Source of the DNA: Asterias rubens
Taxonomy: Eukaryota; Echinodermata; Asteroidea; Forcipulatida; Asteriidae
Reading direction: 5' to 3'
Assembly (NCBI RefSeq): GCF_902459465.1
Contig: NC_047063.1
Location: 24,287,055-24,351,054, forward strand
DNA: 64,000 bases
This document shows, in pieces, positions 56,050-64,000 of this stretch. A model generated the notes under the pieces. It did no database searches. It was not told the DNA's origin and was given only the letters and a program-made list of their open reading frames with translations. Each line of letters begins with the position of its first letter. The first letter of the stretch is position 1. Both the position numbers and the translations under genes were made by a program.

Positions 56050-56160
56050 ACAAGCACAAACAACGCTCTCACTGGGGTCAAAGGAAGATACATCATTGGC
56101 TGAGAGATGTGCGGGGTGCATCTGCGCTCGTATGTTTCAGTTGTTTGAGCTATGCAAAGG
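56050..56160 (+). repeat. dispersed repeat, CTCACTGAGG type
   Basis: CTCTCACTGGGGTCAAAGGA and CATTGGCTGAGAGATGTGCG; second copy of the 53.7-kb repeat. Confidence 0.6.
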
Positions 56161-56196
56161 GTCCTGTTCATCTTCAACAAAAGAGGAACAGGACCC

Positions 56197-56264
56197 ACAA
56201 GAACAGGGTTGTCAACTGAGCTTTTCTCCACAAGAACAGGGTTGTCAACTGAGCTTTTCTCCAA
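56197..56264 (+). repeat. 33-bp tandem duplication
   Basis: ACAAGAACAGGGTTGTCAAC followed by TGAGCTTTTCTCC, twice in a row. Confidence 0.85.
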
Positions 56265-56325
56265 AGGAACCATCCTCCCTGCTCACCGTAGAGTTGAAAA
56301 GCCCATTGTTTTGATTAAAATAAGA

Positions 56326-56492
56326 GCGCAAGTTCATAAAGCTTTAGCAGAAAATTGTGCTTAGCCAATTTCTCTGCCAAGCCTAAATTACCAGATTACC
56401 AATAACAGACACTCTACAGATATTAGTGTGTTAGGTTGTTTCTGCTAAGCAAAGATTTTTCTGTGCTAAGCAGTTTTGTGTGCTTATAAAAA
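56326..56492 (+). repeat. dispersed repeat fragment, GCTAAGCA type
   Basis: AGTTCATAAAGCTTTAGCAG to GTGCTAAGCAGTTTTGTGTG, a copy of the family at 23.5 kb. Confidence 0.6.
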
Positions 56493-56792
56493 TATGAAGT
56501 TGGGCAAAGGTTGTGGGATACTCTCCGAGCCAAATTTCGTTCATATGAATTAAAAAGTGCAAGACCGAGTATATTGCATTCCCTTTGGAAAGCCGGAGAG
56601 AAAAAAAACCTTCTTCATTCAATTAAATAAAGTGAATGCTCTTCAAGAAATCTAAATTTTGAAAGATTAGTCGTAGCGAGTTGACTTTAGCCTGTGGACC
56701 CTCTCCAAAGCACCTTGTTTTAGAAATGACTTACATTTTGCTTTTTGTTGCTGGGTGGGGATATAAGACCCTCGCATATGGTGTCACAAGAC

Positions 56793-56915
56793 TGTAACAG
56801 AGCCCTCACTGAGGGCAATGGAGACCTATCAATGGCTGAGAGTTGTGTGTGTGGCAAGCATGTTTTCATTGTTTGACCTCCGTAATGGCTGCCAGTGCAA
56901 GGCGTCTGTATAAGA
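56793..56915 (+). repeat. dispersed repeat, CTCACTGAGG type
   Basis: Third copy (GCCCTCACTGAGGGCAATGG, CAATGGCTGAGAGTTGTG). Confidence 0.6.
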
Positions 56916-57609
56916 TGGTTATTTAAAACAATATCTCACAAGTTTGCACCATTTTAAGGGAGAACGCTTTAAACAAAAATTAAAATCCTTAGGTGATATT
57001 GACAACTTGTCTTAAATTGAATCTAAGCACTTTGTGAAATCAACACCGGGTTCTTTAGATTTAAGCACAGCATTGTTCTCTTCAAATTATACATTTTGTA
57101 ACAATCAGAAGATGACACTCATTTGTGAAGTAGGAAAAGTAGACGGAGGGTGTTTCATTCTACGTTGTAGCTGTTTCACATTTCCATCGAATCAAATTGT
57201 TTCCAAAAGAAACAATAATCTCTCGTTTTGTGAATTTTTAACAGAATTTTAAGGTGTCTTTTATTTGCCAGATTTATGGCGTTCTGAATACCATAAATTC
57301 TTAATAAACCTTTTTAGGCCATGATTAAAAAATAAAAATAAAAAATCATGATGCTCACTTGTTATAGTATTCTGTCTTATAGTATGAAGCCAATTACATG
57401 CCGGTAGACATGGATGGAGATAGTGTGTTGTATTTACTGTTGTTGTTGTTTACAAACATGAATTTATACTCGGGGTAGACATCAGTTTTATTGTACAGCC
57501 TCTTGAATAGCTTCTTTTCTTGTTTTAGTTCTAAGGGGAAATATAATGATACCTTCCCTTCAAAGGGTTTGGGTACTTTTTGTAGCACAAAACTCAATGT
57601 CCACAGTTT

Positions 57610-57895
57610 TACATTAAACCTACACTGTTTGAAGATAATGATAGTAGAAAGCGTACCTTAAAATATTAGTTGCTGAGGTGGTGTAGTTTTTGAGTTATTA
57701 GTAAACCAATGTCATGAAAATACGTTTTTACATGCTAAAATCATTTTCGTTTCTTGATCACCGAGGCGAAAATTATTTTAATGCCATTGTTTTACTCATT
57801 TCTCAAAAACTACAGCACCTCAGCAAGTAATATTTTCAGTGAAGCTTTCTACTATCATGATCTTCAAACTGTGTAAGTTTAATGTAAATCTGTAC
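57610..57895. repeat. imperfect inverted repeat
   Basis: TTTACATTAAACCTACACTG and a TTGAAGATAATGATAGTAGA stretch near the left pair with TTCTACTATCATGATCTTC and a GTAAGTTTAATGTAAATC stretch near the right. The centre has ATCATTTTCGTTTC / CGAAAATTATTTT. Probably a decayed MITE. Confidence 0.65.
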
Positions 57896-60232
57896 ACATT
57901 GTGTTTTTTGTCCTACAAAAAGTACATAAACCCTTAAAAAAAATAATACAGTGTACATGTTGACCTTCATCATGCCAGAAACAGAAGGTTCAACCTTCAT
58001 AGTGGTAGTGGTCTTGTTCGCTATGTGAACAATGCAATAGTGATTGGTTCAATTGGAAATGTGACTAGACTACTGTCTTGCCAGCCTTGCGTTGCTTATG
58101 TTGAGATCCAATTCACCTAATGTTAACATTACAATCTTGGTGCGGCGCCATGTTGGGAGTCAATGTCGCTGTGTGCTAAATAGAATGTAACATGTACATG
58201 CAGTTTAGGCCTTGTTAGCTGCTTGGTATGATGTTGGTACATGGGCTTGATAGGAGATCAATGCAAGATTGCTATGGTCTGTGAATCATGTGTCAATAGA
58301 CCAGATTGAATATGACGTCACCATTCAAAACCTTGCCCTACAGCATGTCGTCTGTGAGCGTGTGGGTGTACGTGGGTATGGCATGCTTCATTGATGTACG
58401 CGTTTAGACGCTCATACGGTTTGGTCTACAAGGACAAGATGGCGACTTTCAAACCAACCAAGGGGTTATTCAATGGGGTATATTCATGCCTAAAATGGCT
58501 TTTTCTGTCCAAAGTGAAAAATTGATTTACTGTACTTGATCATCATCAAGGCAACTGTTTGGGGTATAATATATTTCTTTAAATGCCATTTCTCTATTTA
58601 AAAAAAGAGCCTGATTTTGGCGTGGGGAGTCTGATATTTGCTTGAACGGATGGTAGTGAATTTACTTTTGGAATGTCCTTCCAACGGTAGCATTCGTTTC
58701 AGTCTCCTAATGGTTCACTGATTTGCAATGTCACTAAATTATTGATGCATTGTAGGTGCATGTTACTGCTGCATAATGGTTAGTCTTGTTTCAAGATGAT
58801 ACCATCTGATATTGTTATACCTCGGTAACAAACTGAAGTTTGATTGGTCGAGAACCAATCATGTGACGTGCAACAAAAACGCATTACCTTGATTGTTTCC
58901 ACCGTTGGTCAAATTTCAGCGATTTAAGTACAAAACATCCACAGGTTTGAGGGAACAGTGAAGAATTGTTTTAAACTATGTACAATGTGATAATATTTGA
59001 AGATGACAACAGAACTTTGAGACAAGGAATAATAATGTTGCCAATTGATAACAAAACAGTTGCTGCACGCTGTAATTGAGGTTCATGGGTTTTGTACACC
59101 CTCGGTGGCAAATGGCACCCTTGGTTGCCTCGGGTGCCATTTTTCCCCTCAGGTGCCATGGACCCCGTCCCAGCATGCAACAATTGTATACTGACCACCT
59201 GTATTTGTATTGATGCTACACATGATAAGTTAAGTACATGTACTTAGTCAATTTGGAGTAGTGTTTTAGTCCCTTGAGTTGGGCGGAGTTTGCGGCTGTG
59301 GCTTAGTCGTTATGTGGACATGTGATGAAAGCATAGGATGCTTATAGCAACAGCTGTATCCACCAACCGTAGCCATTGTTTGATTTCAATGTACGATTGA
59401 TGTCATAAATGTGAATAACACTAACAAAGTTAATAGTGCCCTTCGTTAGATATATTGCCTAAAAGTTAGTTTAAGGACTTGAAACGAAGGCTACTCAATG
59501 GTACTCTTTTGTAGAAAAGAAAAGTTTTTAGTGCAAGTTTTTTTAATGTCACGGATGTTTTGTATACATACATCCAACTTGCCCTTTCTGGTTTAATCCA
59601 TGCTCATATAGATTGTGACCAAGTCTACCTATTTTCGTTTTCTATTTTATTTATTTTGCACTAACTATTTTTTAAAAGAAAGAAATCCAGCAAACCAAAT
59701 ATGCCAACATCGTAGTTGAATAGTTAATAAGCCCGATTTATAGATGGTGTGATCTCTGCCAGCCAGCTAGAAAGTACACGCAATCTTACCATGACTACGC
59801 GTCTTTGCCCGGCGAAGCATGAAGTGTACAGTGTTTTGTCAACAGAGGGCCGTTTGAATGTAAACATAGGTCACATCTTCTGTACCTCGCGTGAAAGCGG
59901 AGCTAATTTTCTCGCGATTCACATTCGCTTGAAGTATGGATCGGGCTTTAGTCAAACACACGGGTGAAATATCTTGAATGTTTCTAGCAGAGAAAATGCA
60001 CTGTAATTATTAATGTACAAGTAAAGTGGGTGTGTATTATTTTGTACAGTTTTAGAATGCAATGAATCAAATAGAAATATTGTGTACATAGGAAGTGGAT
60101 TTTTTTCTGTTGAAGACAGTAAAAACAAATGAAATAAAGATATGTTGTTGAGATCGATTTGGTTTTTTTCATGTGAATGTTGTTTAAATTGCCTCATTGA
60201 ACACAAGGTGAGAGTCGTAGAACAATAACAGC

Positions 60233-60608
60233 TTAAAGGCAGTGAACACTATTGGTAATAGTCTTCACAGTTGGTGTATCTCATCATATGCATAAAATAA
60301 CAAACCTGTGAAAATTTGAGCTCAATCGGTCATTGAACTTGCGAGATAATAATGAAAGAAAAAAACACCCTTGTCACACGAAGTTGTGTGCGTTTAGATG
60401 GTTGATTTCGAGACCTCAAGTTCTAAACTCGAGGTCTCGAAATCAAATTTGTGGAAAATTACTTCTTTCTCCAAAACTATGGCACTTCAGAGGGAGCCGT
60501 TTCTCACAATGTTTTATACCACCAACCTCTCCCCATTAATTGTCACCAAGAAAGGTTTTATGCTAATAATTATTTTGAGTAATTACCAATAGTGTCCACT
60601 GCCTTTAA
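60233..60608 (-). mobile_element. TTAA MITE family A, full copy, inverted
   Basis: 376 bp, TTAA at both ends, with the cleanest central hairpin of the window (TTTCGAGACCTCAAGTT / CTCGAGGTCTCGAAA). Confidence 0.92.
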
Positions 60609-62634
60609 TATAGCACAATTTAAAAGTAACAATTATAGTTCTTCGAAAATGATTACCAGTCACTTGGCCATTTATTTCATTTCTAAAACCATGTTAGCTC
60701 CCTTGGGAGTATATAGTCTGTGCTGCCAAGTATCAGCCCATCAAGCTTAATCATTCACATGAACCATCTCTGCCCTCACAAGTACCCATTTTACCTCTGG
60801 GTGAAGGGAAGCAATTATTACAGTCAAGTGTCGTGGCTCAAGAACACCATTGTCATAAACTTTGTTGTGTGTAGCTAATTCTGATCTGTCAAAGTTTGTT
60901 GAAGTTACATTGCCACATTTTGGTAACTTCTTTTGTTAATCGATTTCAACGAGCTTCTTGGAAAGTATCTTTGGCACAAGAGAACTAGATCAGAGTGTGT
61001 TTGTCCAAATGAATGAGTTAGTGTGAAAAAAAGGCACTATTTTGCCTTTTGGCCTAGAAGGAGAATGTTCTGTTCTAATTTTTCACAAAATTTTGTTTTT
61101 CCTTTTCCCCTGAGGATAACAAGCAAGTTGTCAAACTAGATGTAAATCATTAAATTAGCAAAACGGCCCAGCTTTGTCATAACTCAAAATCATGGCATTT
61201 TACCTCATGAAACCGTACCAAACATGTTACCTCATGAAACCATATCAAAACCTCTAACACGGGTCAGGGCTTAATCTCGGTCCAGATTTCAAGCCTTATT
61301 CTGCTGGAACATGTTCAGATTGTTAATTTTCACTTAAAATATAAAATTCTCACTTAAAATATAAAATTCTCACTTATGAAAATTGGGAGGTTTACAATGG
61401 TTTAATGTTTTGCCAGAACCAGTTCAAAAACAGTTTGGATTTCTCCTTCAACCAGAACACAAAAGATCGACACAAACACCATTTCCATTTAACAATTTCA
61501 TTCCTTTTATGATCATAATAATATTCATTGTATCCTTGATTTTGTTAAATATAACCTAACACTACTTTATTTTTGTATAATTTATTTTAAAGCAACCAAC
61601 ACTGGAGGTAAAATTGTTCAGACTTGGTGCCACACACACTCGGGAGAACAATATCTTTACTAGAAATTGAATTGCATAATTTTTTTCAGTAACTTTTTTG
61701 TCAAATTCAATTGATTTCTGTCTTAATTTCGCCAGTTTCTGGAGACCATGCGGATACCCACTCACAAAGCATTTAAACCTCATAACTTTTCCTTAAAATG
61801 TTTTGCTCATTTGATAGCTGGGTGGGTACCGAAGTCCAATTTCATGGCTCTGCTTACCCTTAATAGCAAAAAACATTCTGCTTACAGACGCATATTTCAC
61901 ATCACTTGGTATTCTTGGCTTACACAGCTAATGCAGACCCTATCCCTAAAAGTGAAGAAGAGCTGTAAATGCAGAATTATGCAGGATGCAGAGTCTTAAA
62001 ATTGATCCGCAGTATCCTGTCACACTACCACCCAGAATGGTTCCCGCTTCTCAGTTTTCAAAGCAATATTTTCTGCTCAACAGCTCTGTAAATTTTGGTC
62101 CTGCATTCACAAGCATTTCTTGCACAAAAAAGAGACGATGCATTTTTTAACCTTACATGTATCTTAGCGTTGTCCTAAAAAATAAAATAAAAATGCTCAC
62201 GAAAGGGCAGAGTTTTCTACATAACTCAATGGGCGACATTTCAAAGCAGCTTCCTATCATGACAAAATTCACACTCCCTTCAAGGGGGAAAAAAGTTCCC
62301 TTGATTTTAGTTTACCGACGAATAATAATAAATTGAGAGGTAGCTGAGAAGCTGAATTGCGAAGGACGCGGCTATTGACCCCTTGCACGCGCGTCACACG
62401 CGGCTAATGATCCCACGCTCACCATGTTGGTGGTCAATAGGTTTATGTGTAAACGCCGCATTGCCTAAAATGCGCACTTCTCTGAATAACACGCATTGAC
62501 ATTGACCACCAAAATGGCCCATGCAAGATTATTCTGATGATGACGTCAGGTGAATTGGGTAAATTACATGCCAAAAGCAAATTTGGCAGCCAACCACATC
62601 GACTCATACGACTCATAGACTCATGACCACAGAA

Positions 62635-62680
62635 CACAGCCTCCAGAGTTCGTGGGTTCGAATCCCACTGTAGTAATTTG
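62635..62680 (+). repeat. tRNA-like relic (T arm GTGGGTTCGAATCCCAC)
   Basis: A perfect T arm with B-box, but no acceptor, D or anticodon arm could be closed around it. tRNA-derived SINE or pseudogene. Confidence 0.45.
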
Positions 62681-63734
62681 CCTGTGGATGTTTTTCTCAC
62701 ACAACTCAAAAGTGTCACGTATTCAGTGCTTGATGCACATTGGTGAATTAAGGGTCAAAACAATTTTTTGTTTAGCCCCCCTCGCAAAACCAATGCAACT
62801 TGTTTATCATACAGTCACACCCTCGAAGGAAAACAACAATCCAAAGTGCAAGATTTTTTTTTACTCAATACTGTTTCAAAAATTGAAACTTTACGCAGGA
62901 GTGTTGGGGGGAGGGGAGCAACACATTCACAAAAATGTCCTATTTTTTGACATCAATTCTTGACAAAGGATGGGGATATTCAAGACAGATTGATGACCAG
63001 GTTTTCGTACCATGTTGGGTAATTTGATTTGTTATTGATGAGAGTAAATGCATCCTATAAGTCAACTCCTACAAGTACAAACACTGAATTACTTTGTTAT
63101 TTATTGCTGTTGGTAAAATCCTACACATAATAAATTCATAATAATGAAAATTGTTGCAACCAAAATCCGAGGAGGAAGCTGAAGATTGAAAGCAAAGGGT
63201 TTGAGGCAGAAGTGAAACACTCAAGCCTGGTTCATACTTCATGCGAAAGCAAGACAAATTTTTGTGATACAACAATCACTACACGCAGTTTTTCCAATGC
63301 GGAACCTTTGGTACACTGGGTGGCAGCAGACTTACCAGGTAGATCCATGGTTGTTCTTGGTAATGTGCGCATGCTCAGAACTATGTAGACAATGGAAATG
63401 TACCTGGTACATGTAAGTCTGCCACTTTGAGTTAGCGTCCCAAATTCTGTCATTTTGACTCAAGCAAATTTGCTACGCTTTCTCTTACGCGTGTAGTACG
63501 AACCGGTCATGTTTTTCATACACAATAAACGACCAGCACAGAGCAGAAATCAGGTCGAAGTTGAGAAAAATATATGATATAGAAAATTATAGTTGTGAGT
63601 CAGGATTTAAAAGATTGGGTTTTTTTAACAAGCATTACAATTTAGTGAACATTTTTTTAAAATCTAGTCTAGTCTAGAATTACTTCCCTGATGAACTTCT
63701 TTGAGGTATAGGAAAAAAAATCACATTCAATTTG

Positions 63735-63900
63735 AAGAAGAAAACAATTTTTGCTAAGCAAATAGAAGTCATGCTTGGCAAAAATAGGTCACCAGCCCGA
63801 AACCAGGATAAGATAAATGGCTTGTGACTGGCTCCCTGCTCATTTCTGTTTAAGCAAATTATTCTGTTAAGCAAGAATTCGTGCTCAGATAGCCTTTAGA
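63735..63900 (-). repeat. dispersed repeat fragment, GCTAAGCA type, inverted
   Basis: TTTTTGCTAAGCAAATAG to TTCTGTTAAGCAAGAATTCG with AGCCCGAAACCAGGATAAG; same family as 23.5 kb. Confidence 0.55.
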
Positions 63901-64000
63901 AATTGTGACTGAAAAGTTCAGTGGCTTGGAAAGCTGCCTGTGTAGATTCTACGCCATCTCTACATGTATCGCACAAGGAGGACTGTATGTACATCAACGA

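Larger units (their letters stand above)
55850..60140 (+). other. possible NRF1 3' UTR and downstream flank
   Basis: AATAAA signals lie at 56626-56631 and 60133-60138, so the 3' UTR may be about 0.8 or 4.3 kb. No coding sequence recognised. Holds two copies of the CTCACTGAGG repeat, an imperfect inverted repeat at about 57610-57890 and a 33-bp tandem duplication. No mir-183/96/182-like hairpin was recognised. Confidence 0.4.
60141..64000. other. 3' end of window, no gene recognised
   Basis: Apart from the family A MITE (60.2 kb), dispersed repeats (61825-61990, 63735-63900) and a tRNA-like relic (62.65 kb), nothing could be supported. Confidence 0.45.

Noticed and set aside
55850..64000. mir-183/96/182 cluster expected downstream of NRF1 from vertebrate synteny
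   Set aside because: No hairpin with the TTTGGCA/TATGGCA seed types and matching arm was recognised on either strand.

Overview
This is a eukaryotic nuclear window, most likely from an echinoderm and probably a sea star. It is AT-rich, its genes have GT-AG introns, and it is crowded with short inverted-repeat transposons. No viral, plasmid or bacterial gene was seen. The echinoderm call is an inference from the NRF1/P3A2-type gene and from repeats that look like those of sea-star genomes; it was not tested by any search.

Layout. At 1.5-21.1 kb on the minus strand lies a two-HMG-box chromatin protein with a Q/H-rich linker and an acidic tail. Its four 3' coding exons lie within 3.7 kb, and a phase-compatible first exon (ATG plus one base) sits 15.8 kb upstream in a GC-richer promoter region. 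At 25.1-26.6 kb (minus) is an intact single-exon Fe(II)/2-oxoglutarate dioxygenase. At 30.0-31.4 kb (minus) is its paralogue, broken by one frameshift at the edge of a 155-nt near-identical tract, which looks like gene conversion. From 32 to 39 kb there is mostly transposon debris plus a doubtful minus-strand exon set. At 40.0-40.3 kb (plus) is the last exon of a SMKR1-like small lysine-rich protein, followed by a 13-copy 20-bp tandem array. From 46 to 55.8 kb (plus) is a complete NRF1 gene: seven coding exons, 503 residues, and a likely non-coding first exon. From 56 to 64 kb only repeats and possible NRF1 3' UTR were seen.

The most interesting signal is in the NRF1 introns. Five consecutive introns each hold one 83-93-nt element on the sense strand with a 7-10-bp terminal stem, a C box and a D box: the anatomy of intron-encoded C/D snoRNAs. 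Four share a D' guide that can pair with 18S rRNA at the site known in human as Am590 (guided there by SNORD62). The fifth has different guides. NRF1 would thus be a multi-snoRNA host gene. Also notable: the SMKR1-NRF1 adjacency matches human 7q32, and the gene-conversion tract covers the HxD metal-binding motif of the dioxygenase pair.

Mobile DNA: about ten copies of one TTAA-flanked MITE family, two copies of a second, two hAT-like MITEs with perfect 8-bp target duplications, one TTAA element whose empty site survives next to it, several foldback palindromes, and 3' ends of non-LTR retrotransposons.
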